Assembly: GCA_019695345.1 (NCBI GenBank) | Contig: JAIBAE010000003.1 | Coordinates: 62,001-126,000, forward strand | Source: Bacteroidota bacterium | GTDB taxonomy: Bacteria > Bacteroidota > Ignavibacteria > Kapaibacteriales > NICIL-2 | Reading direction: 5' to 3' | Length of the DNA stretch: 64,000 nt | Shown here: piece after piece, positions 1 through 8,582 of the stretch | Layout: every line of letters starts with the position of its first letter | Numbering within the stretch: position 1 is the stretch's first letter | Notes under the pieces: generated by a model | Told to the model about the DNA's origin: nothing | Databases searched by the model: none | The model's input: only the letters and a program-made list of their open reading frames with translations | Translations under genes and position numbers: made by a program

Positions 1-407
1 CTACACGTGGTTGCATACACGCCGCATAACGGATGAAGTTGATTGTTGTGTTGCGGTATGGTTATTTGTGTTTGTTGTGCGTGGGAAAGAATATATTCAA
101 TTACCGATGTTGTTATAAACGGTGTATCGCAACTGATAATAAAATTTTGTTCTGCGCGTGAATGTTGTAACACCGTTGCTATGCCGCCCGCCGGACCAAG
201 ATTGGGAACGTTGTCCCTGAGTAACTCATACCCGAATTGTTTATACTCCGGATTTGTTGTTAGTATTGTGATAGATGGCACTATCGGGCGTACTGTTTCT
301 ATAACATAATTGACCATTGGTTTGTTGTGCAGAAGTAAGAGTCCTTTATCGGCTCCCATTCTGCTGCTTAACCCACCTGCAAGAATATACGCGTGCGTTG
401 AGTTCAT
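1..407 (-). CDS. mobA: Molybdenum cofactor guanylyltransferase MobA, 3' part outside the window
   Basis: Reads leftward from an ATG at 407 and is still open at base 1, so only about 135 N-terminal residues are visible. The start carries the nucleotidyltransferase loop LAGGLSSRMGADKG, followed by NLGPAGGIATVL and the metal-site region IISCDTPF, all typical of MobA. The enzyme attaches GMP to Mo-molybdopterin to make the guanine dinucleotide cofactor in the cytoplasm. Its ATG lies one base after the stop of the TSUP transporter, so it is the distal gene of the moaA-moeA-TSUP-mobA operon and is probably translationally coupled. The related MobA-like cytidylyltransferase MocA is the main alternative; the loop sequence and context favour MobA. 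Confidence 0.88.
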   Translation of the reverse strand, partial: MNSTHAYILAGGLSSRMGADKGLLLLHNKPMVNYVIETVRPIVPSITILTTNPEYKQFGYELLRDNVPNLGPAGGIATVLQHSRAEQNFIISCDTPFITTSVIEYILSHAQQTQITIPQHNNQLHPLCGVYATTC

Positions 408-408
408 T

Positions 409-1152
409 CTACACCGTAAGCAGTTTAATTGCTGCCACCAACAGTACCAATGCCAGCACACGTTGAAGTACAACGTTGTTAAACCTTTTTGTTCCGATGT
501 ACGCGCCAAGAATTCCACCAACAAATGCAACACCTAACATTTGCATCATAAAACTATCTATTGCAGTATTTTGTTGGAACTGCCCTACCAAGCCCGATAT
601 TGAGTTTACAAAAATGAAGAGTGCAGATATTCCGGCACTTTGTTTTGCATTTGCCCAATGCAGCAGCAAAAGCAATGGCGTTAGAATGATACCACCGCCA
701 ATTCCTATCATTCCCGATAGTAATCCAATTACCGCGCCAATGCCTAATGCTAATGGCAAAACAAATGGTTTAACGTCGGTTGATAGCGATGCAAATTTGA
801 ATCCTGAAAGTCGGACGATAGGAAGTAACAATAACACGCCAAGTATCTTCTTATAGATGCTTGCATCTACGTGAATTTTAGCACCAAGAAATGCAAACGG
901 TATGGATGCTAATGCTAACGGTATAAATAATTTCCAGTTAAAGTAACCGCCACGGTAGTACTGTATAAATGCAATAAGCGAAACTAGAATGTTCAACATT
1001 AACGCTGTTGGTTTCATAACCGCCGGAGTAAACGAAAACAAAGCCATAAGCACAAGGTAGCCGCTTGCTCCGCCATGCCCAACACTGGAATACAAAAACG
1101 CAACAACAAACAACGCAGCAAAGAATAACAAAAGTGGTACTTCCTGTGGCAT
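409..1152 (-). CDS. TSUP (TauE/SafE) family membrane transporter
   Basis: This 247-residue protein is almost entirely hydrophobic, with about eight predicted membrane segments and the paired glycine-rich motifs of the TSUP family: SSVGHGGASGYL near the N-terminus and LLSGMIGIGGGIILTPLLL in the middle. TSUP proteins export sulfite, sulfoacetate or other sulfur and organic anions. It lies 11 bases after moeA and one base before mobA on the same strand, so it is co-transcribed with cofactor synthesis. A link to sulfite is attractive because sulfite oxidases are molybdoenzymes, but no such enzyme is in this window. The substrate cannot be told from sequence. Confidence 0.85.
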   Translation of the reverse strand: MPQEVPLLLFFAALFVVAFLYSSVGHGGASGYLVLMALFSFTPAVMKPTALMLNILVSLIAFIQYYRGGYFNWKLFIPLALASIPFAFLGAKIHVDASIYKKILGVLLLLPIVRLSGFKFASLSTDVKPFVLPLALGIGAVIGLLSGMIGIGGGIILTPLLLLLHWANAKQSAGISALFIFVNSISGLVGQFQQNTAIDSFMMQMLGVAFVGGILGAYIGTKRFNNVVLQRVLALVLLVAAIKLLTV

Positions 1153-1163
1153 GGCTTAATGGG

Positions 1164-2360
1164 TTACATAAAAGATGTTGGTAAAAGATGCACGGTTACG
1201 ATATCCCCGTTTTGCATATGCTCTGTACCCTCGGGTATTACAGCCAAACAGTTTGCCTGTGCGTACGACCGCATGATGTACGATTCCTGTCCGCCCAAAA
1301 TGCTGACAGATGTAAAATCGGTCACTGCTTTTGTAAAGTGTGTTAAACCACTTTTTTTAGAATATGGCGTTACAAGTGGCAGTTGCATTATTGGTAGGAA
1401 AGGTACATCATGTCCCATTGAGATTCTCAACGCAGGGTACACGTATTCGTAAAAACAAGTGAGTACCGATGCAGGATTTCCCGGCAATCCAAACACAAGT
1501 TTCTTACCTTTAACACCAAAGAACAATGGTTTACCGGGTTTCTGTTTTACTTTGTAAAATACTTTGCGCACACGTTCTTGTTGCAAAGCAGTACCAACGT
1601 AATCGTAATCACCAACCGATATACCTCCGGTACACAAAACAATATCGGCAGATTCCAATGCCTTCTGCACGGCACGACGTGTAGCGGCAATATTATCCTT
1701 AACTCGCAATACCGTACACGTATCAACTCCGCATGCACGTAAAGCACCCTGCAAAGCAAGTGAGTTCGATTCAAATATCTTCCCGGGTTGGAGAGTTGTG
1801 CCGGGCTGTTGTAACTCCGAACCCGTTACAATGATAGTAACCGCAGGTTTTCGGAAAACATCAACATGGCTAACACCCATCGAACCAATAAATCCTGCAA
1901 CCGATTCCGTTATACGCGTGCCCTTACGTACAGCAAGCGACTTCTTGGCAATGTGCGATGCTTTGCTACGAATATTAGCTCCTTGCTGTATCGCATCACT
2001 ACCGATACTCAGCACACCAGCATTAACATCAACGTGTTCCTGCATAATAACGGTATCAGCACCCTGCGGAACTTCCGCACCGGTGAATATCCGCACTGCA
2101 TCGCCTTTAGCAACCTTCCCGTTAAACGATTTCCCCGCAACCGATTCCCCTATTACCCGCACCGGTACATCATTGCGTACATCGTTATAGCGCACAGCAT
2201 ATCCATCCATTGCCGACTGATGGAACGGCGGTAAATCAACAGGCGCAACAATGTTGTTGGCAAGCACACTGCCAAACGCCTTCCGTATCGGAATGCGCTC
2301 TTTCCCTACTGTGTGTGCGTGTTGGCAAACTGCCTGCTGTGCTTCCTGAAATGAAATCAT
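1164..2360 (-). CDS. moeA: Molybdopterin molybdenumtransferase MoeA
   Basis: At 398 residues this is the usual MoeA length. The N-terminal part has the conserved PPFHQSAMDGYAVR segment, the middle has the EVPQGADTVIMQEHV segment, and the MoCF-binding domain shows VTGSELQQPG and TGGISVGDYDYV, then FFGVKGKKLVFGLPGNPAS. MoeA inserts molybdate into adenylylated molybdopterin in the cytoplasm. It is the second gene of the leftward moco operon, 141 bases behind moaA; that gap contains a strong 23-bp dyad (2438-2460), so it may have its own promoter or operator. The ATG at 2360 directly precedes ISFQEAQQAV, the normal family start. Confidence 0.95.
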   Translation of the reverse strand: MISFQEAQQAVCQHAHTVGKERIPIRKAFGSVLANNIVAPVDLPPFHQSAMDGYAVRYNDVRNDVPVRVIGESVAGKSFNGKVAKGDAVRIFTGAEVPQGADTVIMQEHVDVNAGVLSIGSDAIQQGANIRSKASHIAKKSLAVRKGTRITESVAGFIGSMGVSHVDVFRKPAVTIIVTGSELQQPGTTLQPGKIFESNSLALQGALRACGVDTCTVLRVKDNIAATRRAVQKALESADIVLCTGGISVGDYDYVGTALQQERVRKVFYKVKQKPGKPLFFGVKGKKLVFGLPGNPASVLTCFYEYVYPALRISMGHDVPFLPIMQLPLVTPYSKKSGLTHFTKAVTDFTSVSILGGQESYIMRSYAQANCLAVIPEGTEHMQNGDIVTVHLLPTSFM

Positions 2361-2437
2361 AGATGTAGTATAGATGTTTATTTATGGAGTTCCCACAGAG
2401 TTCACAATGTTTTTCACAGAGTTTCACAGTCTTTGTC

Positions 2438-2460
2438 ATGTCAGGTATTATACCTGACAT
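2438..2460. promoter_or_regulatory. 23-bp palindrome between moaA and moeA
   Basis: Two 10-base arms, ATGTCAGGTA and TACCTGACAT, are exact reverse complements around a 3-base centre. The dyad lies about 78 bases before the moeA start and 42 bases after the moaA stop. No T-run follows on either side, so an operator for a dimeric regulator is a better reading than a terminator. The regulator is unknown. Confidence 0.55.
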
Positions 2461-2501
2461 CATGAATCGTGGAAACCTGAATACTCCGCGTCCAAACCGC
2501 A

Positions 2502-3479
2502 CTACCCACCAATCCCCATCATACTGCGCCTGTGTGATGTGGTTTCTTCAATTGCCCAGAACTGTGTGGTATTGCCGCCAAGCATTTCAAACTTATCATA
2601 AACACATTGTTTAATAAGCGGCAGAATATCCATGCCGTTGCGTAACGGTGTAAGTAAATCGGTTTCAGTTTTAGAGAACAAACAATTACGCATTTTCCCA
2701 TCGGTAGTAAGGCGCAATCTGTTGCAGGTACTGCAAAATGGTTCGGTCATGGTGCTGATAACTGCAAACGTTCCGTGGTGACCCGGCACATGGTATTTTT
2801 TAGAAGTGTCGTTTTTATCGTCGGGAAGTTTTTCAAACGAATACCGCTCTGCAATCGCGCCCAGAATCTGCACGTACGAAAAAACTTTCTCTTCATCCCA
2901 ACGGTTACCGGGGAACGGCATAAACTCAATAAAGCGGATATGCACAGGTGCGTCTTTTGTCCACTCAATAAAATCACAAATCTCATTAGTGTTCACGCCA
3001 TTCATCACCACCATATTCACTTTAACATGGAAGTTTTCCTGTAACAACAACCGGATGTTAGCATACACACGTTCAAATTCATTCCGTTTAGCAATGGCCA
3101 GGAATGTCTCTTTCTTCAGCGAGTCCAGACTCACATTAACCGAGCGCAATCCAACTTCTTTAAACGTATCAATATGCTCGTGTACAAACACACCGTTTGT
3201 AGTAAGTGCCAGCGTAACCGGATACTTTGCCAACCGTCGCACAATCTCCTTTGCATCTTTACGTATCAGTGGCTCGCCACCGGTAATTCTAATCTTCTTT
3301 ATCCCCTGTTGCACAAACAATCCGGCAATTGTATCAATCTCCTCTGCCGTCATTCTTGTTCTGGAAAAATGATGTTCCTCAAAATCGGCGGGGTCGCAAT
3401 AGGTACAGCGCAGGTTACACGTATCGGTAAGCGATATGCGCAGGTAATCATGAACTCGGTTAAAAGAATCTATCAGCAT
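2502..3479 (-). CDS. moaA: GTP 3',8-cyclase MoaA (radical SAM)
   Basis: This 325-residue protein has the radical-SAM cluster motif TDTCNLRCTYCDP near residue 20, the RITGGEPLIRKD segment, and the C-terminal second cluster CSTCNRLRLTTDGKMRNCL. It ends in Gly-Gly, as functional MoaA proteins do. It turns GTP into 3',8-cyclo-GTP, the first step of molybdopterin synthesis, in the cytoplasm. It is the first gene of the leftward operon moaA-moeA-TSUP-mobA. The left end of accessory islet 1 begins only 49 bases upstream of its start. Confidence 0.96.
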   Translation of the reverse strand: MLIDSFNRVHDYLRISLTDTCNLRCTYCDPADFEEHHFSRTRMTAEEIDTIAGLFVQQGIKKIRITGGEPLIRKDAKEIVRRLAKYPVTLALTTNGVFVHEHIDTFKEVGLRSVNVSLDSLKKETFLAIAKRNEFERVYANIRLLLQENFHVKVNMVVMNGVNTNEICDFIEWTKDAPVHIRFIEFMPFPGNRWDEEKVFSYVQILGAIAERYSFEKLPDDKNDTSKKYHVPGHHGTFAVISTMTEPFCSTCNRLRLTTDGKMRNCLFSKTETDLLTPLRNGMDILPLIKQCVYDKFEMLGGNTTQFWAIEETTSHRRSMMGIGG

Positions 3480-3603
3480 AGTGGTATTTGGTTAAGCGTT
3501 GATGCAATATACACAGAATTGTATTCAGCTATCGCCTGACCGCCCCAAACCGCCATTTCCAATCACCCACACCCTGCGGGAAAAGAACCACTACATCCTA
3601 ACA

Positions 3604-3687
3604 CATTGTTCGTGAGAGATGTGGTGTTATGTTTGTGGAAAATGAGATGGCTTAATGTATTCTGTATATTTAGACTATGTTAACAAG
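3604..3687 (+). repeat. Shared leader before the NADAR cargo (attI-like)
   Basis: It begins ATTGTTCGTGAGAGATGTGG and TGTTATGTTTGT, as do the leaders at 14172, 30806 (minus) and 53618 (minus), and it ends AACAAG just before TTAGGA at 3688. The first 35 bases and the last 8 match the other leaders; the middle is diverged. It may be the fixed side of a recombination junction. Confidence 0.4.
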
Positions 3688-3736
3688 TTAGGAAGAATAG
3701 GATTGTTTGAATACAAGTTATATCTGCAATTGTAAA

Positions 3737-4501
3737 ATGAGAACACACTACAATATTAATTGGCTGATAGAAAAATTTGAAAGTGGCGACAATTTGGAAT
3801 ACACTTTCTTTTGGGGACACACCAACAATCACAACGAAGAAGTTGGTAAACATTGTTTTAGCCAGTGGTTTAAATCCCCATTTACGGTCGATAACATAAC
3901 ATATAAAACAGCCGAACATTGGATGATGGCTCAAAAGGCATTACTATTTAACGATAAGATAATCTTCAACAAAATCATCAGCAGTGAAAATCCTGATGAG
4001 GCAAAAGAATTAGGACAGCAAGTTTTACGTTATGACGAACAAACTTGGAATGAGAAAAAATTTGATATTGTAAAGTTTGGAAACATTCATAAGTTTAACC
4101 AACACCCAAAATTAGCAGACTATCTTATAAATACAGGGAATAGAATTTTAGTTGAAGCAAGTCCTGTAGATACTGTTTGGGGTATTGGGCTATCACAAGA
4201 CAGTAATGTAATTGAAAACATCTATGCTTGGCGTGGTCAAAATCTGCTCGGATTTATTTTAATGGCTACAAGAGATTTTTTAAAAGAGTTTGGTCGGTTT
4301 GATATGCTTGACAACACATTTCAATCTCCGTGGAAAATGTTCCCAAATATTGAAGCAAGCGATATGTTTTGGCGTATGGGAAAGGGCGAAGATTATATAT
4401 CTAGGTTTAGTAATTACTATTATAAACTATCGGATAGAGAAAAGTTAATATATAAACTAACAAACCCTGAACCGTATGATTGGGCAGGATTTTATGGCTA
4501 A
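3737..4501 (+). CDS. NADAR/YbiA-like family protein
   Basis: The protein has the NADAR signatures FFWGH, CFSQWF, TAEHWMMAQKALLF and VWGIGLSQ, followed by a C-terminal extension of about 70 residues after RDFLKEFG. NADAR proteins are N-glycosidases acting on ADP-ribose-linked or riboflavin-intermediate substrates, and occur in phage-defence and detoxification settings. I start it at the ATG at 3737 because MRTHYNINWLIEKFESG matches how this subgroup usually begins; a TTG at 3707 would add ten residues that run from the leader. It is the first cargo gene of islet 1. The substrate and the role of the extension are unknown. Confidence 0.85.
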   Translation: MRTHYNINWLIEKFESGDNLEYTFFWGHTNNHNEEVGKHCFSQWFKSPFTVDNITYKTAEHWMMAQKALLFNDKIIFNKIISSENPDEAKELGQQVLRYDEQTWNEKKFDIVKFGNIHKFNQHPKLADYLINTGNRILVEASPVDTVWGIGLSQDSNVIENIYAWRGQNLLGFILMATRDFLKEFGRFDMLDNTFQSPWKMFPNIEASDMFWRMGKGEDYISRFSNYYYKLSDREKLIYKLTNPEPYDWAGFYG

Positions 4502-4592
4502 CAGAAGATGTATAGGAAAAGTAAATTATTACATATAGATTCCTTCATGCCTTCCATGCGGTTGTATCAGAAAGTTAAAAATGTATAACAAC

Positions 4593-4640
4593 AAGAATCC
4601 CCTCAACCGTCCTACTGACGCCTTGTCCCAATGGGAGAAG
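4593..4640. repeat. Partial copy of the CCTC-AACCGTCC / GGGAGAAGG dispersed repeat
   Basis: The stretch has CCCTCAACCGTCCTACTGA and CAATGGGAGAAGGAAGGGA, the inverse of the repeat seen at 38224-38476, 38892-38993, 43811-43911 and 62392-62573. It fills most of the gap between the NADAR and HAD genes. The rest of the gap (4502-4746) shows no gene. Confidence 0.55.
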
Positions 4641-4746
4641 GAAGGGATATGGGAATTAAGGATGTGTTGTTATGTTAGTATTAATTAGATAGTAGCATTC
4701 CACTATCCTAATATTTGGTAAAATTCACCTTACTTCTGAGGTTTTT

Positions 4747-5436
4747 TTGAACACATTAATAAGAATCGAAAAAAAGGCATATATATTTGATCTGTTTCAT
4801 ACACTAACGGATAGAGAATCTGTTTGGGCTAACTTGCCAACTACATCCGAGTATCTTGGTATTGATAGAGATATTTGGAATGAATTTTTGCAGTTTGGTT
4901 CATATGAAAGATTATGTGGTTTTGAAAGAGATGAGTTTAAAATAATCAGAGATATTGTAGATAAGATTGATAACAGTATATCAGATACTAAAGTACGCGA
5001 GGCGATTGAAATAAGAAAGAATCGTTTTGGTCAGGCTTTAGTAAAAATACCATCAAACACAATCGAAACCTTAGCAATATTAAAATCTAAGGGCATTAAG
5101 CTTGGGCTGTTAAGCAATGCAGACGTCATGGAAATAGCAATGTGGAATCAGTCACCGATAGCTAGTATATTTGATAGTACAATATTTTCGTGTAATGTAG
5201 GATATGCAAAACCTGATGCTGAGATTTATCGGCTATCAATGAATGAACTAAGTGTAAGTGCAAATGAAGCAATATTTATTGGTGATGGAGGTTCAGATGA
5301 ATTACGCGGAGCTAAACAAGTAGGGTTAAGTACAATAATGATCACCGGAGTTATCCAAGAACTATGGCCTGAAAAGATTGACCAAAGGCGAATCTGGGCT
5401 GATTATGAAATTGAAAGAATCGAACAGTTACAATAA
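4747..5436 (+). CDS. HAD-superfamily hydrolase
   Basis: A 229-residue protein with the four HAD motifs in order: the nucleophile motif FDLFHTLTD at residues 14-22, motif II LGLLSNAD, the lysine in YAKPDAEIY, and motif IV IFIGDGGSDELRGAK. The cap is the small helical insert of haloacid-dehalogenase-like phosphatases. The start must lie upstream of motif I, where the only choice is the TTG at 4747, preceded by GAGG at 4738-4741. It is a soluble phosphatase or dehalogenase-like enzyme of unknown substrate. It is the second gene of islet 1, about 245 bases behind NADAR. Confidence 0.85.
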   Translation: MNTLIRIEKKAYIFDLFHTLTDRESVWANLPTTSEYLGIDRDIWNEFLQFGSYERLCGFERDEFKIIRDIVDKIDNSISDTKVREAIEIRKNRFGQALVKIPSNTIETLAILKSKGIKLGLLSNADVMEIAMWNQSPIASIFDSTIFSCNVGYAKPDAEIYRLSMNELSVSANEAIFIGDGGSDELRGAKQVGLSTIMITGVIQELWPEKIDQRRIWADYEIERIEQLQ

Positions 5437-5612
5437 TTCTACAGTCGTGCAAAGTGCTAGACGAAGTACCTCCTAATACGCATTCATCGGCTGGACGGTG
5501 TTTTTAGAATCTCACTTCCATCTCCCTGCTGAAATTACAGCATAATACTCTATCTTTGATATGCGCCTAACAGCATAAACAAACAGAGTAATACTTAACG
5601 GAATAACAGAAT

Positions 5613-6161
5613 ATGAGAAAAGTAATTGCAGCAATTAACATGACCATTGATGGAGTGTGCGACCACACCGCAGGGATACCGGATGAAGAAATACATCAAC
5701 ATTATGCCGACCTACTACGCAGTGCCGATGTTATTTTGTATGGAAGAATTACATATCAACTGATGCAATACTGGCAAACACTTGTACAGCACCCATCGGG
5801 TGAAAAAACAGCAGACGATTTTGCTACAGTAATAGACAGCGTTCCTAAAATTGTGTTCACGCATACACTACAAAGCACCGGCTGGCATAATGCAACAATT
5901 GCTACACAACCTATCGAGGAAGTACTACAAGAACTGAAACAACAGCCGGGCAATAACATTTTTATAGGAAGCCGTAGTTTAATTATTCAATTGATGAATA
6001 TGAATCTGATTGACGAATATCAACTTTGTGTACATCCGGTTGTTGCTGGAAAAGGATTGCCCTTATTTGAAAATGTACATAACCGCACCATACTTACACT
6101 CACAAAAACCAAAACTTTTATAAACGGCTCGGTAATACTGTATTACCAGCCAACAATGTAG
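5613..6161 (+). CDS. Dihydrofolate reductase-like (RibD C-terminal domain) protein
   Basis: This 182-residue protein begins MRKVIAAINMTIDGVCDH and shows ADVILYGRITYQLMQYW, FTHTLQ, and IFIGSRSLIIQLMNMNLIDE, then HPVVAGKGLPLFE. That is the layout of stand-alone RibD_C/YwjB-YyaP proteins, which keep the DHFR-type fold and bind NADPH. The physiological substrate of these single-domain forms is generally unknown; a role in riboflavin synthesis should not be assumed. It is the last gene of islet 1, about 100 bases before the right terminal box. Confidence 0.88.
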   Translation: MRKVIAAINMTIDGVCDHTAGIPDEEIHQHYADLLRSADVILYGRITYQLMQYWQTLVQHPSGEKTADDFATVIDSVPKIVFTHTLQSTGWHNATIATQPIEEVLQELKQQPGNNIFIGSRSLIIQLMNMNLIDEYQLCVHPVVAGKGLPLFENVHNRTILTLTKTKTFINGSVILYYQPTM

Positions 6162-6304
6162 TAATACCTGAATAATATATCTAATGGTAGCATACTATCC
6201 ACGATACCCATTCTTGCTTGCAGAAGGTTCTGTTCCGCAAATAGTATGGTTTGTGTATGATAACATTTGGTGCGGTCGGGCGATAGCAAAGAAACAGGTT
6301 TATG

Positions 6305-7660
6305 TTATTGTTCGGACATCACTCTTGCATGATGCAACGGCGCAGAAACACCGCGAGATTGCACTACATGTTGAAAGGTAGTAAACAACAAAAACACCGG
6401 TTGCGAGTTACGAAGTAATAATGCACCAAACAACGAGAACAACACCCATGCTACAAGTTCGTTTGCCATGTTCATTGCATCTTTAAACAAAGAATACTGC
6501 GGGCTGATATGGAACGACATCCACAATAACAACACAATACAACTTAGTGCAATACTTGCAACATTGCTTTGGTGTTCAATCCAACGGAAGAGTTGAGGTA
6601 ACGAGAGTAATAAAAACACCAGACGGTAATCGAAGTTGTGCCCTAAAACAAACACCGTACAGAAAATAGTAGCCGATGCCATCCACAACCTTCCGCTAAA
6701 AGTAGTATAGTCAATAAGCGTTTGCTGTACGTTTAGGATATTCTTGCGCAAGGCAAACAACGGCGCAACACAGCATAACACTAAGGTTAGTACCTTTACA
6801 AACCCCTGCGGAATTACTACACCAAACTTTGCACATTTTATCAGAATGTAATCGGGAATTACCATAGCACCAAACGATGTGCTTATTGCCGCCGGCACTA
6901 CCTTACCAATCTGGCGAATATCCTCCAGTGTTACAAAACAATACACGGCAAACAACATTGTGCAGAAAAGAACTGCATACATGCTCCGTTTATCTTTAAA
7001 ATTCAGTAGCGATACAATTGCTACAAATGGATACAACTTCAATACTGCAGCACATAACAGCATGGCATATTGCAGAATAGTTTTTACTGCCGGATATACA
7101 CTCTTACTGCTTCCTATTGCTATTGCCGTAACAATCAACGATACTATTACAAGGTCGTTATTACCACGCTCTACTGCCAGTAACACCGGTGGCGAACACA
7201 CTGCAATAAGTGCTATTAACTTTTGCTGTATTGGTAAAGGATAGAGAACAAGAATCATTGCAACAACAAATAAAGCAATAAAGCCAAATGCAATAAGGTA
7301 ACTATGTTCCGGAGTTATGTTAAGGTTGCCAAGTAATAGCCACACTCGTGGGTAATTCATGGGGCGGGCAGTAACATCTACGGGGTTTTGCTGCAAGGGG
7401 TCAAACCCTTGCTTTGCACTTTGTATAGCCGTTGTAATGTTATACGTATCGGCAAATTCGGGCTCCATTCCCATAACACCAACGTACTTCATGGCGGCAA
7501 CAACCGGATTTCCGGTAATCAACGACACCGCAAACGGCAACAAGCAATACAAACACAATATACAGCCAATCAGGATTGCACGCCCACGCGACACATTGTG
7601 TGTAACAATCCGAAACACACCTGCAGAAATTGAATTTATATAGCTCATCAGTACATCCAT
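6305..7660 (-). CDS. Multi-pass membrane protein, GT-C (GT87/DUF2029-like) glycosyltransferase candidate
   Basis: The 451-residue protein has about ten hydrophobic segments. After MNYPRVWLLLG comes a loop with VERGNNDLVIV, like the conserved membrane-loop motif of DUF2029/GT87 polyprenyl-phosphate-dependent sugar transferases, and further on NFDYRLVFLLLSLPQL. Such enzymes add sugars from lipid carriers on the outer face of the inner membrane. The assignment rests on topology and this loop only. It stands alone on the minus strand between islet 1 (right box 18 bases from its stop) and islet 2. Confidence 0.55.
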   Translation of the reverse strand: MDVLMSYINSISAGVFRIVTHNVSRGRAILIGCILCLYCLLPFAVSLITGNPVVAAMKYVGVMGMEPEFADTYNITTAIQSAKQGFDPLQQNPVDVTARPMNYPRVWLLLGNLNITPEHSYLIAFGFIALFVVAMILVLYPLPIQQKLIALIAVCSPPVLLAVERGNNDLVIVSLIVTAIAIGSSKSVYPAVKTILQYAMLLCAAVLKLYPFVAIVSLLNFKDKRSMYAVLFCTMLFAVYCFVTLEDIRQIGKVVPAAISTSFGAMVIPDYILIKCAKFGVVIPQGFVKVLTLVLCCVAPLFALRKNILNVQQTLIDYTTFSGRLWMASATIFCTVFVLGHNFDYRLVFLLLSLPQLFRWIEHQSNVASIALSCIVLLLWMSFHISPQYSLFKDAMNMANELVAWVLFSLFGALLLRNSQPVFLLFTTFQHVVQSRGVSAPLHHARVMSEQ

Positions 7661-7791
7661 GAATTTTTACCGTTCACGGACAATAATGGTGCCAAGTGGT
7701 ATATATCACAGGATTTTGCTGTATTTGCTATCGCCTGACCGCGCCAAACAGCCATTTCCAAACACCCACAACCTGCGGGATAGAACTACAC

Positions 7792-8316
7792 TTACTTTGT
7801 AGTTGCACTTCCAAGTTGAATGCCCATTTTTTCATACTCAACGTCGTTGGGTTCCCATAGTTCTATGTTGTTTCCTTCGGGGTCCATGATATGGAGGAAC
7901 TTTCCGTAGTTATAGATTTGAATAGAATCTACAATAGTAACGTTATTCTTTTTTAGCTCGGTAACAAGGGCTTCCATGTTTGCCACGCGGTAGTTTATCA
8001 TATAGTCTTTGGCGGATGGCTGGAAGTACGTTGTAGTTTCTTTAAACGGACTCCATTGCGTAAACCCTTTCTTTGTGCTATCGGCACCCTGATACCACTC
8101 AAATACGCTTCCGTATTTATTGGTATTTAACCCAAGGTTAATCTGATACCATTCCTTGAGTTTCTTTGGGTCTTTACATTTAAAGAAGATTCCTCCAATT
8201 CCTGTTACCTTTTTTATTACAGGTTGCTGATTGGTTGGTTCCGATATATATGTTTTTGCTGCAAACCCAAAGCAAAACGATGCAATGAGTGCCAGCCATA
8301 CCAATGTATTTTTCAT
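7792..8316 (-). CDS. Exported VOC (glyoxalase/bleomycin-resistance-like) protein
   Basis: I start it at 8316, where MKNTLVWLALIASFCFGFAA forms a signal peptide; a longer frame to 8364 would only put residues in front of it. The mature part has VTGIGGIFFKCKDPKKLKEW, a WYQINLGLNT segment and FLHIMDPEGNNIELWEP with the C-terminal Glu metal ligand of the VOC fold. It looks like a periplasmic, possibly lipid-facing, VOC-superfamily protein. The reaction is unknown. It is the only gene of islet 2. Confidence 0.8.
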   Translation of the reverse strand: MKNTLVWLALIASFCFGFAAKTYISEPTNQQPVIKKVTGIGGIFFKCKDPKKLKEWYQINLGLNTNKYGSVFEWYQGADSTKKGFTQWSPFKETTTYFQPSAKDYMINYRVANMEALVTELKKNNVTIVDSIQIYNYGKFLHIMDPEGNNIELWEPNDVEYEKMGIQLGSATTK

Positions 8317-8442
8317 AAGTACTGTTTTGAAGTGTTGAGGCAATTTGTTGTGACATTTCCCCAAACTTACAACTCTTTTAGAACACTACTATCACGAACA
8401 ACGGTATGTGTTGCTGAACGTTCTCTCCGGCAGAAAAACGAC

Positions 8443-8470
8443 GTAGGGGGAATTCATGAATTCCCCCTAC
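8443..8470. repeat. Perfect 28-bp palindrome in the islet 2 right arm
   Basis: GTAGGGGGAATTCA is followed directly by its exact reverse complement. It sits where the right arms of islets 13 and 14 carry a different hairpin (GGCGGGCGTATGNAATACG). It would form a cruciform or RNA hairpin. Confidence 0.8.
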
Positions 8471-8582
8471 AGTTTTGTACCAGATGTTTGGTGCCGCAAT
8501 GCGATAGCAGAGTATTTGTTAATTCACATTCCGTATTGTTGTTCTCTTGTGTATCTTACGGATAATTGATATTGGTACATTT

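Larger units (their letters stand above)
3528..6287. mobile_element. Islet 1: accessory genes between inverted terminal boxes
   Basis: The left box starts at 3528 (GCTATCGCCTGACCGC) and the right box covers 6266-6287 (GGTGCGGTCGGGCGATAGC), its inverse. Between them lie three genes unlike the flanking core genes: NADAR, HAD hydrolase and a RibD-domain reductase, all on the plus strand and all AT-rich. The left arm continues as TGCGGGAaAAGAACC and then the leader shared with islets 3, 6 and 13. No transposase or integrase is present. That this is a mobile unit is inferred from the repeated bracket pattern across the window. Confidence 0.6.
7727..8508. mobile_element. Islet 2: VOC-family gene between inverted terminal boxes
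   Basis: The left box starts at 7727 (GCTATCGCCTGACCGCGCC) and the right box ends at 8508 (GGTGCCGCAATGCGATAGC). It holds one minus-strand gene and a perfect 28-bp palindrome near the right end. GTATTTG occurs just outside both ends (7721-7727 and 8512-8518), which could be a target-site duplication, but other islets lack one. Confidence 0.55.
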
